A stretch of 64,000 nucleotides of DNA from Lunularia cruciata (lineage: Eukaryota > Streptophyta > Marchantiopsida > Lunulariales > Lunulariaceae), in assembly GCA_948567375.1 (NCBI GenBank), contig OX419759.1, positions 18,010,744 through 18,074,743 on the forward strand, read 5' to 3'. Made by a program: the position numbers and the translations under genes. Position 1 is the first letter of the stretch. Every line of letters starts with the position of its first letter. The notes under the pieces were generated by a model. That model was not told the origin of the DNA. It searched no databases and saw nothing but the letters and a program-made list of their open reading frames with translations. This document shows, piece by piece, positions 34,950-47,801 of this stretch.

Positions 34950-37430
34950 GATAGACCCAAAGAAGGAGAAGTACTTGAAGGAACCTTGGGTTTGGAAGCC
35001 AAAGCCAAGGTTGAAATTAGATCGGATTAGTAATTGATTCAAGATTTTGAAGACTTAGATATGAAGAAGTGGTTTGTCATTTTAGATCTACAGGTTGGTA
35101 AATTTGTTAGGAAATGGTATTCTACTTAGATTACTATCAAGTGCTTTGCCTATTTAAAAGAAGTATTCACAATATGTTATTGTTCAATATTTATATATTT
35201 GAAGTTGAGTAAAGCAAAGTGTTGTAACTCAATGCTCATTGTTTAAGCTTAATTTTGAGTATCAATCTTATATGTGTGTTTGTGAGTGTTGGGAGAAGTT
35301 CAAAGTGCAAGTTAGTGAGCTTGTTGGATGTTGGGTTCTGTAGTTCTGATTTCATTTTATGTGTTTGATCTTGAGTGGATAGCAATCAAAGCAATGCCTT
35401 GACAAATCTGTGAGGAATTGTATTGTTGGTATTATTCTACAATTGTGAGAGCAATGCTGGATTGATGCAAAGCAATTTTGATTGAGGAAGTTGTACCTTC
35501 AATGGAAGGGTGGAACACAATTCTGAGGTGAAGTCATTTTGTATCAAAGTAGCCTTCTTCAGGGAGAATTGAATCATCACAATCAAAGTTTGTTTGGAAA
35601 GATTTGAAGTATTGTGATTATGGGTGTGTAATATGTGACAAGAATTATTGTTGAGCGCTTGTTAGTCTCTTTTGGGTGTGGTTGCTACCCGAGAGATTAA
35701 AGAAAAAACCAAGAAGAACTGATCGGTTACTATTTTACTTCATATTAGACCATTTCTAACTTGTATCTCTATGGGAACAAACTTTACTTATTGATTACCA
35801 CAAAAGTGATACTTGTTGGGTTGTCACAAAACACAAAAAGATCTCTCTAATAGCAATTGGTCTAATACCCTTGTGCCCTTCTTTGTCACAAGAAGTTGAC
35901 TAGCTCCTTAACACCCAACAAATTGATATAGGAATATCTCCCTTTGCTATAGTTGCAACCACTTGAAACAACTCGGTAAATCTAGTAGAAGGATCATCTG
36001 CTTGAAGCAATCTCTAAGATGCTCATGTATCATCCTTGACAAGCCTCTTGAGGAGAGACAAGGAGTAGTGGACAACGCTTGTGCAAAAAGTGACCTATCA
36101 AGACATAAAAGTTGCTTAGGTTGATAATCTAAGACCTCTTATGGTACTCCCTCTCCTGCCATAGGATGTAGTGAGCGTAGGGAAGAGATAGTCTCATGAG
36201 TGGACCAGCCATAGACAAAGGGTGTAGCACTCATGTTTCTATACTAAACTCTCCTGCTTGACCCAATGTCTTACATTGTCATAATTGAGTGGACTCTATG
36301 GTATCATGTGGTAGAATTTATCTCCTAAAATGTGTAGCCCTAATCTACTCCTCTTGTAGAGCACCCCAATCTCCCACTCAAAATTGAAAAAAATCTAGTA
36401 GCCACCTCTCCATGCTCCGCATATTCCCCTCTAACATAACAAAGGCACTATCAAGGGAGTAAGAGGAATAAGGACTATGCTACCTTGTCCAAACAATCAC
36501 ATGCTAAACGATCAAATGGTAGGCAAAAAGCCTATCTAGCCTCATCATGGAGTCTACGGGTAGCCTATGGAATAGATGTGGACATGGAAAACTAGTTCAA
36601 ATAACCCCAAAATACAACCCGCTTAAGATGCTAACCACTCCCATGACTCGATCGGTATCTTTGGGATGGTCAACAAAGGGATAGAAGAAGCGTGCATAAT
36701 CTCCAATGTCACCGCTGTAATGTAGTCACTTGCCTCACATAAGCATCCCAAGTAGTACAATCATAGTCCTTGTGTATCCTTCCCACATGGGCCTTTACCC
36801 CTTATGAGGTAAAGCGTTGATGACACACTGGGTATGGTGTACCTTGAGCCACTCTAGGCGACAACATGGGGAAGTATAGCTATGGATACCCCAAGAATAA
36901 CGATAGTAACACATGATACTCCTCTCCATATCTCCCCATATTTGCAAAACCACAACCCCTCACATTCTAACCGACATGGGAAAATAAAATTTCTCAAAAC
37001 TCTAAAAGTTATAAACTCTCATAACTTTCAATTTCCATCTCAAAAATTTTAAAACTAAGTTCACGTAAAACTCAATCATTTTAACAAAGAGACTAGAAAT
37101 AAAAATTTCCTAAACCCATCACTCTCAATGTGAAGTAGTCACTGTAAACCTTAAAAAACCTAAAAGTACTCATAGCTTTATATTCATTTCTCCATGGTTT
37201 CAATTTAGGTACCAATGGAACCGAAATGGAAAACCTAACAGAATCTACTATTCACTCTTGAGATATGCAGATGAACTATTTAAAACTCTAGAATATCCTT
37301 GACTCCCTTTTTCCTGTTCCTCTCCTAGCATGGATCATAAAACTAAGGTAGGAATAGAAAAGCTGTGCATTATATGGTAAGCGACAATTATCTTTTAAAG
37401 ATAAATAAATAAGATTATTCAGAGCTCCCT
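34950..37430. other. Unassigned sequence
   Basis: No domain, terminal repeat pair or RNA gene was recognised. The part at 34960-35800 has the look of transcribed retroelement flank (short T- and G-rich phrases ending in a CCGAGAGATTAAAG-like string), but I could not tie it to a family. All frames are short. Confidence 0.35.
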
Positions 37431-38939
37431 GTTTAGCTGTTTATCTGGAAGCCGATAGGGCAGGGCGACAGATAGGGACATTGGCTTTCCCAATCTCATT
37501 CTACCAATTCCTCCGTCTCGCTCCAGAGACAGTTTGCGGAGGGCGGACTACAATACCTCAAAGGCAGTACGGGAATAACGGATTACACTATCTACGCGGT
37601 TACTGTAGGTATAATAGGGTAGGGCGAAATCGACTTTTAAAAGTAAGTAAGATGAGGAAGTGCGCGGACGACATTTTCGGGATGTTTGAAGCATAGGCAG
37701 GGCACTATTGCATCAGATTTGCACGACAGATCTCACTAAGTATTTGCTCCTTCCTCCCACTTGTGAACGAGCAAGTAAGGAGCATGTGACTAGCAGTTGC
37801 AGGTAAAGCGTACACGGGCGTTTGTTATGTCTTTCGGTACTTAGCTTTTGAGGAGACTTCAGCTTGATGAACGACAGAAGATACACAATTACTGTACAGT
37901 TCTACCTATTAATCCACCCTTGTACGGCTTGATGGGTGTTCCCATCCTCCACGCGGTCGCCCTTTCTCTCTTACTTCAGACAGGAAGTGTTGCTGGGATA
38001 AAGCTAGTAACCCAGTACAGTATACAGTCGTACTGAGGTAGTTACTCTACCGAACTCTCAGTAGCAGACAAGGTAAATGTAAGAGCGAGGGAAAGTTACA
38101 TGCAAAGAGCGAACATTATGATTATGGAGACTAAGATTCTCTTAGTAAAGAGGAGAGATGTCATCCTGAATGAAAGGTGTAGGATGTTGGGCAATTAGTA
38201 CTGTACGGACCGAAGTCGGTATCCATGTCAGGCGAAGCTACCAATTTGCCTCTTTACTTTCATTTTTCATTTTCACTCCACTAATAGTAAGAGATTCAGT
38301 TGGTAGATCAAAGGGCTCTAATGCTCCATGCGACATCGTTGCTCACATTGAAAACAATGAGACCATATTGTACATCGTGCCTATCCTAGATACATGACTC
38401 GTGAGAAGCCGAGGAAAGCTTCGGTACTCTAGCCTGTCAGTAACTGAGGCTCTAAGCCCTGTTTGGAGTTTGAACGAGGGGCACGTTATAGAAAATTAAT
38501 GCAATGGAACGCGGGTGTACAAAGCACTTAAAGGTGGCCGAGCCAAATGAAGAGTACTTTGAACTGGATACTTAGCCATCTATTGCGTATGAGGGCAGGT
38601 ACGTAGTAGTTGCAGGATTTGGTCGTATCTCAAACCAGGTAGTTACAGCTGCAGCAGCAATCCTTGTGCCCAGAATCAGACAATCGAATGTTTCATGCTG
38701 CACTTGCCTTCGTATTGATCGTTTGATCTCGGGAGCACCAGGCACTTGTCTCTTCAGAAACAATTGAGAAAGGCAAAGCCGAGATGACAGGGCTGACGTG
38801 CACTGTTTACTCCCTGAGTGAAGATGCAGAGTCACACTCAACAGTACAATAGTATAGTGAGTGCATAGATAATGAAGGGGACGGTAGAATAAGCTTGTTG
38901 AAGGAAGGAGCGCAACGCTCCAAAGCGAATTTGAGTGCG
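37431..38939. other. Region upstream of the ABCG gene
   Basis: Base composition is more balanced than in the AT-rich repeats on either side. No upstream exon in frame with the ABCG start was found: the frame closes at a TAG at 38850-38852, before any earlier ATG. The promoter and 5' UTR presumably lie here, but no clear TATA box or other element can be defended. Open frames on either strand (up to 125 codons at 38572-38949 minus) match nothing known. Confidence 0.4.
37914..37967 (+). repeat. Short LINE 3' tail fragment
   Basis: CTTGTACGGCTTGATGGG, then CCCATCC, then CACGCGGTCGCC follow the same order as the 3' end of the LINE tail at 20584-20731. Only about 50 bases remain, so it is a severe truncation or a relic. 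Confidence 0.55.
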
Positions 38940-41900
38940 ATGACTGCACTTTGGAGAGATATGTTTCAACAAGAGAAGATGATGATCACAGTTAGTGAAT
39001 CAGGTGATTCAGAGAGTATCGAGGACGTCGACTTGGAGGCCGACGAGATGCCGTGGCCGAAGAAGTCTATAAGGTCGTGGATAGACAACGACAGATTGTA
39101 CTTCTTTCAAAATGCGTTGAATGCAAAGGTTATGGATGATTCCCATACTTTGACCAGCGCAGAGGTTGCAGCTTATTATCAAAATCAGTTAGAAAAGAAT
39201 AAGCTGAGTGCTGCCCAAACGCGTACCTATGATCTATCGACTCAAAATCTAAGCTACAAGGTACGGTACAGCACTGTTCAGGTCACAACCTCACGGGAAC
39301 AATCATATTTACCACAAATCCTCGTAATTTCAGTACCGTCTCAGTTTCCTTTTCTGCTCTCGTATATATCGCCGTGTTTGAGCGGAATGTTATGAATTAT
39401 CTGTGTTTATCAGGTTGCCGTACGGCGAAGGGGGATACTTATAAGCGAGAAGCTGCTGCTCAATAATATAACAGCCCAAGCACGGCATGGTGAGATTCTG
39501 GCAATTTCAGGACCATCCGGAGCATCGAAGACCACATTCTTGGACGCTCTTGCGGGACGCATCAACAGGAACAGCCTCACCGGCACAGTTTTAGTGAATG
39601 GAGAACCGATGAACAATAAGTTCAAGCGCATCTCAAGCTATGTCATGCAAGACGACGCCCTGTTTCCTGTGCTCACAGTAAGGGAGACTTTAATGTTTAG
39701 TGCTCGTCTTAGACTGCCAAGCAGTGTACCGACCGCAGAAAAGAATCAAAGAGTGGAAAACATTCTGGACCTCCTGGGACTGAGAGGGTGTGCAGAGACT
39801 CAGATTGGAAACGACCAGGTATTTATGTCCTTGCATGCTACGCGTCTTCTCCAAGGTTCAGTACGACATTCATCCTTTAAACTAGTCAGATTCGCTATTA
39901 GATTCTGCCATGCGCGATCTTCTGTTGCCTTCCTTCTCGTTCATATTCACGCCCTCAGCTAAAGAGACGGCCAGTGAACTGCTTGGGGCGAAATAACAAA
40001 TAATGTGTCCTCAATGTGAAATCTTTGTTATTAAGGGTGAAGCAGAGAATTGAGAACTATTTTCCTGCTTGTGCATCTGCATTTGGAGAATGTGCGTCTT
40101 ATGTGAACCGAAGGCGCAACATGACATATTTAAAATTAAGAGAGAATACGAAAAGCGTTTGTTGTGAACTGTAGATAATTGATGAGTCTGATCTCGAGCA
40201 GTCCGCTCGAGAGGACTGTGCCAGGTGGTTACGACATATTGTTGTGTGACGCGAAGTCCATGCATGGTCGAGCATATTGTACTTAAAGGAGGTGGTGATA
40301 AATGTTCACAGATAGGTGGAGTGTCGGGAGGGGAAAGGCGGCGCGTATCCATTGGCATTGATGTGATACATGATCCATCGGTGCTATTTCTGGACGAGCC
40401 GACTTCGGGCCTGGACAGCACTTCGGCGCTTCTAGTAATGCAGAGTCTATCGAAGATGGCCAGAGAGAGAAAGCGCACTATCATATTGACTATGCACCAG
40501 CCTAGCTACCGTATACTCGAAACCATTGACAACACTCTAGTCCTAGCAAAGGGCAACGTGGTCTTCCACGGACATCATGGCGATATGATCAAATTTCTCT
40601 CAGGATTGGGATTTGTGAAGCCCGAACATGTATTAAATCAAATCCTTTTGCAACCCATCTTCTGAATTTGCTTGCCGAGCTTGTAAACCAGGATAGTTGT
40701 GGGAATTGGACGCTGGGAAGTAAGTCTAGGGAAGGAAGTCTAAGTAAGTCCTTTGGTTCTGCGTGGACCTTCCTTGGGAGATATCCACTTTGGGACCAGA
40801 TCGTTAACAATAACAATAATTTTCAACGTGTGTATTCAGGTGACGGTAATGGAGTACATGATGGATAAGATTGAGGAGTGCGAAGACATAGAGAAAATGA
40901 AAGCCAGTTCGCCTGTGCAGGTACGTCTGCCAATGCGTTCAATTGTGAAATTTACAGGGCATTTCCTTTCAAACTGAAAGCTGTCTTTACTCACGTGCTG
41001 GCAGACGTTGTAGAATATCTGAAGTCGACACGCTGATGACTATGATACTTCGTCGCTTTGCAGAACAAGAGGTTCGGAATCGAGGCAGTTATCCCCTGCT
41101 CTTATTTACCTGACAGTAGATTGATTGATGAAAGTGAATTCAAATTTGCCAACTCAATGGTGGCCGAAACCATCGTCCTCTCGAGCCGAAATTTTAAGAA
41201 TAACTTTCGAATTCGTACACTCTTCTTGTCTCGCGTGGGAATTATCGTAAGTAACGCCTGCTCCGCACGAGAATCTTGTGTGCTAGGCTTATTATCTGGT
41301 TGATGACCTGACCTTGCCCATTTCTTGCTGACTTTGATTCTTTCCCATGATCCCTGAAGTTAGGGTGTAATTTGATGAGCTGCGAGCTTTTGCAGATGAT
41401 TACTAGCCTCATCATGGCAACCCTTTTCTTCAGGAGCTCCCGGGATGAAGAGGGACTTCGACAACGCCAAGTCTTCTTTGCATTTACAGTTGCTATTCTC
41501 ATTTTCACATCAACGGAAGCGATGGCAGTGTTTCTTCTCGAGAGACAGATCTTCATCAGGGAAACGTCTCGTGGTGCCTACCGGACATCATCTTATGTCC
41601 TCTCTCATTCGATTGTTGTCCTGCCCTTCCTTTTCTTCTTAGCCATCCTTTGCACTGTTCTATCTTACTTCGCGGTAGGGTTAGCTTCGGAAGTGGGGGC
41701 CCTCTTCATGTTTGCGGCTGTACTCTTCCTCGTCCTCTGTGTTGCAAATGCCTTCGTGGCTTTTGTGAGCGGCATAGCTCCCAATTTCATATCAGGCCTC
41801 TCAATTGTTGGAGCTTCCAGCGCTTACTTCTTCCTTCTTTCGGGTTTCTTCGTTCCAAAGTAAGAACCCGAATCAACCACAAGCATTCAAGGATTTCAGT

Positions 41901-42263
41901 TAAAACTAGAAATCAGATGCGTATCAATCATTATGACAATCTTTACATATTAAACATTCTTCATACAGCTGATCTATGCTGCGGTTATTTGAGTGCAGGC
42001 ACAGCATCCCGAAGTACTGGCTGTGGCTGCACTACGGCTCTTTCTTCAAGTACCCTTATGAAAGCCTGTTGGCGAATGAATTCAAGCACCTTCCAGGTCA
42101 AGTGTGGTACAATGGCGTTACGTCGGAAAACCTACTCTCGATGTTGAACCTAGATACACACCGTCCATGGTTCAACATCGTGTGCATGCTTGTATTTCTC
42201 TTTGGATATCGATTCCTCTTCTACGTCACTCTTCGTTATCACACCAGTAATATCCGATTCTGA
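38940..42263 (+). CDS. ABCG (WBC) half-size ABC transporter, seven exons
   Basis: This would be an ATP-driven exporter in a membrane, acting as a dimer; plant relatives move lipids, cutin or suberin monomers and hormones. Exons: 38940-39260, 39414-39818, 40312-40629, 40840-40920, 41064-41246, 41396-41859, 41999-42263. All introns are GT-AG (139-493 bp); five are phase 0 and the last is phase 2. The joined frame is open for 678 residues, normal for the subfamily. Nucleotide-binding domain first: Walker A GPSGASKTT (140-148), Q-loop YVMQDD (183-188), signature SGGE (247-250), Walker B VLFLDE (266-271), H304. Then about six membrane segments (near 431-448, 463-483, 509-532, 536-560, 567-588, 649-668). 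By motif memory the NBD is closest to the ABCG1/2/6/16-20 group; the last extracellular loop is shorter. Oddity: Ser145 replaces the Walker A glycine. The start is the first ATG after an upstream in-frame stop. Confidence 0.88.
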
Positions 42264-45200
42264 TCGATGCATATTAATTCATCATTCAAATCAGTTGGTC
42301 TTTTATTCCCTTCGTTATTCCTTCAGTATAGCCATCGTTTCCTGGTCCAAACTACCATTGTAGTTTTAACCGAGAACCCAAACATTCTGAAGATCTCAAG
42401 TACTTTAGATTTTGGATTCTACTTATCAGAAATATAGGACTTTGCGTAAAAGTTGGTTACACCATTCAACTTGCAAATTCATAAGAGATGGGATTGCTAG
42501 TAGTTGTATAGAATACTGCACTCTACTTGTGTAGAATCATATTGAATGTGTACTGTATAAGTGTACGCCTTCCATTATAAGTGTACAGTATATAAGATTG
42601 TTCACGGCTTCTGCTCTCATGTCTGAATATATGAGATTGTTCACGTCTTTTGGCCCGTAAGAGAAGTCACTTGGTATGTCACGCCTAACCTGCATCAGAC
42701 CTGATCTGGAATATCTCAGAGAGGGATGTGTCCTTTTATCAGACCTCTTTGAAAGGCTTCTCACTCCTGGTGTTGTGTGACAGAAGGCAGCTGCTAGAAA
42801 GTAATACTGATTTCTCTTCCTGTCCTATCGCTTCGCATTGCTCTGGAATGAATGCGTATCTCGTTAAACGCTTTATAATGCTATGCGGTTATCAAACTTC
42901 TTTACGCAATACCTGGCTGATAATAGCTGTGTGCTCAGTTTGCGTCGGGTCTGTCATCGTTGGATGTGTGGATTCTCCATTCGTAAAACAATTTCACTCC
43001 GCACATACCAGACCTCTTTTATGTCAGAAGGACTTTACTTGGCTAGAATACTGCCTGAAAATAATATTGATTCGTCGCGTGATTTTTTATGGGCAAAGTT
43101 CGTGCTGTAAATTAGATCATCCTTGCATCATGCAAGAATCGAGAAAAGGTACAATACCTAGTCTTAAAGCGCACTGAAAGACGATTGTAGTGTTAAAAAA
43201 CTGTTTTAGAATCACATGAACATTGCTTACATACATCGGATTGCTGTACCAAAGACTTGAAGTTGGATGAAATGATATCTAGAAATTAACAATGAGACAG
43301 ATTTTTACGAACAGTATAGAACGACACGATATCACAACACATCTCGAACTATAAGACGGTACACGAAATGCAATGTACCTCCAGTAGATCACGTCCTATG
43401 CAACGGTGGAATGCAGAGGTGTTTCGAGGGTGACATATGACTGAACACGGATTCCAATTCTCTATTCATCCAACTGCCCTCGAGATAGTTAGTCACTAAT
43501 CTATGTGTCTGAACTTAATCGTACGGCACGCAAATTGTTCCTTTGGGGCAGGAGATTAGGGAACCTATCGTTCTTTCTGTCCATAAGGGCGGTTTAGTTC
43601 TAGCTTTCAAGAATAATTTCTGTGAAATTATTCAGCAATAACATGACGAGAGATTCATCCAGAGGCCCTTGTCAAATTTACAGGATTTTTTATAGAAACT
43701 ACAGGACTGCAGGATTCTTTATAGAAACTGTAAGGAACATTTTAATCTCTTTTGCAACGACAAGGTCATGGTGGATGGAGTTTAAGCCGAGACTTTGATA
43801 TGACGATTCTAGCAGGTAAACATGTAACCCTTCCAGTAGAGCTGGAAGGCCCTCAACTGTCAAACTCGTCGATTGCCTCTTACTTTCATACTACTTGGGT
43901 GCCCGTGCATGAAGTGGCTAGTGTTTCTACGAATCTTGGAGACTTATCCGAAGAAATTAATTGGAAAAAGTAAAGTCTTTTCTTATAGATTTTTATTGAA
44001 TTATTATTCTCATAGATTAAAATTCTATATTTAAAGGGATTTATCGTAAGTTTAACCTAGTTTACAGAGTTGCATTTAATTTAATAAATATCGAAGTTTA
44101 TTAAATCTAGTGAGAAGATGTTATATCTACTACAACTATGAATGGTAAAAGGTGGAACAAACGGATTAAAGTACTATTAGAAGGATATGTCTTTGCTTTC
44201 ATTACCTTTTAATTTTTTCTATTTTTTTATTTTTTGATTTGATGAAATGCATGATGGAATGAAAATTTAATATTGATATATCAAGTTGAAATTTTTTAAA
44301 TGCTTTAAGAAATGCATATTGTAGTACTTCTCGAGTCTAGAGTTGATATTGTTAACCTTTTGAAAACTATTTATTCTAGAGCTCATATTGAAAGCCTTTT
44401 GTTAACTTTTGATGCTTATCATCCACACCCGTAGAGATTCTAATAACTATTATTTATATTTTTATATAATATCAAACTTTACTGACGATAGGTTAGGATC
44501 AATTTTTACTTCTTTCTATCGTGTGGATTTGAAATTATTTTACTAAGAAGTTTAAAAATGATAAGAGTAGATTTTTACATTTGTAATGCACATTTTTAAT
44601 AGTTTATATCATCAAAATTCAAATTTGAACAATAACAGTAACTTCAAAGGTTATACAAGGCTATATAAGAATGGTTTAAAAATTAATTTTAGTCAATGAA
44701 GAGGTATATTTCCAAACTAAGTTTCATTGAATATTATGATATATGGGATTTATGTTTCATCCTTTTAAATTATAATCAATAGAATGAGATCTTAATTTGG
44801 TCTATATTCTGCATTATATTTCTCTATTATTTGAGGTAGATTTTGCTTCCATGAATTTCTAAACTTATATATAATAGTTTTACTTTATACTATCCACTTC
44901 TTAACTAATAAACGATTTTTTAACCTCTCAATATAGTTGGTGTTCTTTAGTATTTTTATTATTCATATCTGTAGAAAAATATTCTTACATAACTAGAAAT
45001 TTAGAATATTTATTTTTAGATTTGTGATTGATTTTAAAATCTTTCAATACCATTTTTTGTTTTTATTTCTTTTGTTAATCTATGTTTTTAGGATTGATTG
45101 GAAAAAGAAGAGACTTAAATTGCAATGATATACAATATCCAAAATTTTTTATTTTTCCTAATTTTAAAATAATATATATAGAGATATACTTAACATTTAT

Positions 45201-46344
45201 ATCTAAAGCTCCTATCTAATTCGTCTATATCTAAAGCTCCAAATCTTATCTTAATTTCTTTTCTAATTAAATTTTGGGAGGCATTTGAAGCGATATTTTT
45301 TCAGAAATACAACTTCCAAAATAGAGTGAAATAAAATTGCAGATGAGTTTTTATAATTTATTTTTCTCTAAATCATTGAAAGGTTCATTCATACTTCATG
45401 AATCATCTTGCATATAATAATTATAGTTTACTTTTCTTGTGTGATTTATCATGATTCATTTACTACTCATGTTTCATAAAATTCATATGGTAGTTTTCAA
45501 AATAACTAGTCTACGCATTAAGGCACACAATAATTTGTACTTGTTTTCTATGATGATACTATAATAGTAGCTCGCTTCTTGCTACTCTAAGAGATAATAC
45601 TTTGAGTGTCAAGCGAAAAGCTCATTCCAATTCTTGAGATGCACCAAGAGGATTTCAGCCCAATCTAGTTTGGATCTTGGAACAACATATCTACTCCGGT
45701 TGACACTCTAAACCAAAATCCATTGTTCCCATCAAGTATCAAAATATTGTTTTAGCACATTATATAAGGATAAGTACGAATTGACTTACAATATTCACTA
45801 CATATGAAAGACCTGGTCTAGAAGTGTTGAGGTACATCAACTTTCCATTTATCTTCTATAAAGAGTTTCACCGACAAGCTCTCTAGCTTCTGACTTTACA
45901 AGCTTGATTCAATATCCAATCAATGTAGTCGTTGGCTTACAACCCTACATACTCAAGTCTTTTAAGTTATCTGGACTGTATTTGTGTCGAGTAAACATAA
46001 TATTCTCATAAAATTGTGAACATTCTGTTTGATTAGATATTTGATATCTATCAAACATCTCAAATGTACTACTCAACTCACATTTGAGATCCACAATATG
46101 TTGGATGTCATTTTGTGTGATCATCCAAGTATAATATTATATTGAGAATTATCTTATCATTCTTATATAAAAATTTGGATCTGCATTTGATGTACTTTAT
46201 GTTTATTTCATTTTGACAAAGAATTCATCAATAGCTCTATACGAAACCAATAAGAGCTTTGTTGAAATTACATAGGTTCTCTTTAGCTCCTTGGTTTAAT
46301 ATAACCTTCTGATCAACGCATATCCATATCTTCCTCCAAAACTC
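42264..46344. other. Intergenic, including the ABCG 3' flank
   Basis: No gene recognised. The 3' UTR of the ABCG gene should begin at 42264, but no AATAAA signal close by is convincing. From about 44000 the sequence becomes very AT-rich. A 73-codon frame at 43752-43973 has ordinary composition but no known motif. Confidence 0.45.
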
Positions 46345-47070
46345 GATTCAGAAAATATAAAGTTAACATCCATATGATGTATAGGCCAACCATAGTGAGT
46401 AGCCCAAGTATCACAAATGTGATTGTAATCCACTTTGCTACTAGTGCAAAGGTTCGAAGAGACCTTTGCACTTCAAAGTCAATGTCCTCTTCTAGTTGGA
46501 ACCATTCAATCACCAATGTTAATTGATCCTTAAAAGGCAGATCCATCTTACATGAAACTGTTTTCTTTGAAGATCCGTTTACTATAGATTGTCTTCTTCC
46601 TTGTAAATATAAAGTAAGCGACCGCATAGGAAAACCGAAGAGACCTTTGCACTTCAAAGATTCAGAAAATATAAAGTTAACATCCATATGATGTATAGAT
46701 TGTCTTCTTCCTTGTAAATATAAAGAAGGCAACCGCATAGGAAAACCAAAGGATGGGAAGACCTTATAAAGCCGTACAAGGGAGAGACAAAAAGGTAACA
46801 TGGGGCTAAGCCCCAATAAAGTCTATATAAGAAATCTGCCCTACTGCACCTAAGATATCCAAGCTATGCAAGTCGTACAGTCTACACACAATTGGAGCAT
46901 CCGAAGAAACATCACCTAATGTGATTGCTCTCCTATGGATTGCACCAGCCACTTCCCTCTGTAGAGCAATGGACACACGCTGTCTAAAGTCAATATCCTC
47001 TTCTAGTTGGAACCATTTAATCACCAATGTTAATTGATCCTTAAAAGGCAGATCCATCTTACATGAACTT
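46345..47070. repeat. Mosaic of short interleaved direct duplications
   Basis: Four segments each occur twice: 46345-46384 and 46659-46698 (40 bp, identical by eye); 46456-46478 and 46637-46659; 46583-46612 and 46697-46726; and about 80 bp at 46479-46556 and 46987-47066. A LINE tail lies between the last pair. A 167-codon minus-strand frame across it is a by-product of the repeats. Confidence 0.75.
46730..46986 (-). mobile_element. LINE 3' fragment (5'-truncated)
   Basis: Matches 21268-21500 and 22058-22300: AAAGGATGGGAAGACC, then CGTACAAGGGAGAGACAAAA, then GGGGCTAAGCCCCAAT, then GCACCTAAGATATCC, then GAGCAATGGACACACG. It is inserted inside the duplicated patch at 46345-47070. Confidence 0.75.
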
Positions 47071-47755
47071 TTTTGGACTTCCTTGCAAGTAAACCTATTA
47101 AACTCTATAAGTTAATGTACAATCTTGGGGAGAACTAATCTGATCCAAACTAAACCATAATCACAACCAAATTTTTAATTGCCAAGCACATAATAGATTC
47201 AGCCATGTTAAACATTATTTCCTACAGCTTGTTGTTTTCCTGTTTTTGCTTTCATTGTTTTGTGAATCTCTCCAAGTCCTCTCTCTTGGTCTGGCCAAAT
47301 TGCCTTGAGACTTCACCTCTCTGTCCTGTCATAGCTCCCAAGCCACTTTGAAAATTTCTCTCTTCTTGATGTTAAAGTGTGAGCCACACCTCCTTGGAAT
47401 TTCTTCACTTCTCCTTGTCCTACCACAGCCCATGCACAAGCCTTTGAAAATTCTCTCCACTCTTCACAGTCCTCCTGTCTAGGGCAAATATTTCTAGGCC
47501 TTTACTCTTCTTTCTGACCTCTTGAACACCTTCCGTAACATTCCTCCTTGGCAGCCTTCAGCACATCTCACAAAAATATGCCATACTCCTACCTTTCAAC
47601 TCAAGCCTACATGTCTACAAAAAATGTTCCCTCCTCTCACTGTTCATCCTCTCCTTGAGCATTTCTTTCTCAACAGCCTTACCTTTGCAAAATCTTCCTT
47701 CTATTTCCCAATTCATGACTTAAACCTTCAAAATTTGCTTTGCTCTCCTTGTCCC

Positions 47756-47801
47756 AATTCCTGTCCCTGACCAGGCACCAGCCTGGTCAGGGACAGGAAT
47801 T
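47756..47801. repeat. Perfect inverted repeat, 21-bp arms, 4-base loop
   Basis: Arms 47756-47776 and 47781-47801 are exact reverse complements around the loop ACCA. The other LTR (57630-57663) has only the left arm, diverged, followed directly by the downstream sequence. The right arm is therefore an extra, templated inverted insertion in this LTR. Confidence 0.9.

Noticed and set aside
38895-38939. Extension of ABCG to an in-frame TTG at 38895
   Set aside because: The codon is not ATG; the first ATG after the upstream stop at 38850 is 38940, and TTG starts are not expected for a plant nuclear gene.
38572-38949. 125-codon minus-strand frame overlapping the ABCG start
   Set aside because: No motif, antisense to a clear exon, and no splice or codon signal to support it.
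43752-43973. 73-codon plus-strand frame downstream of ABCG
   Set aside because: Plausible amino-acid composition but no known motif, and it cannot be joined to an exon structure.
46313-46816. 167-codon minus-strand frame with hydrophobic segments
   Set aside because: It covers the patch of short duplications and repeats its own peptide blocks (for example LYLQGRRQSI twice), so it is a repeat by-product.
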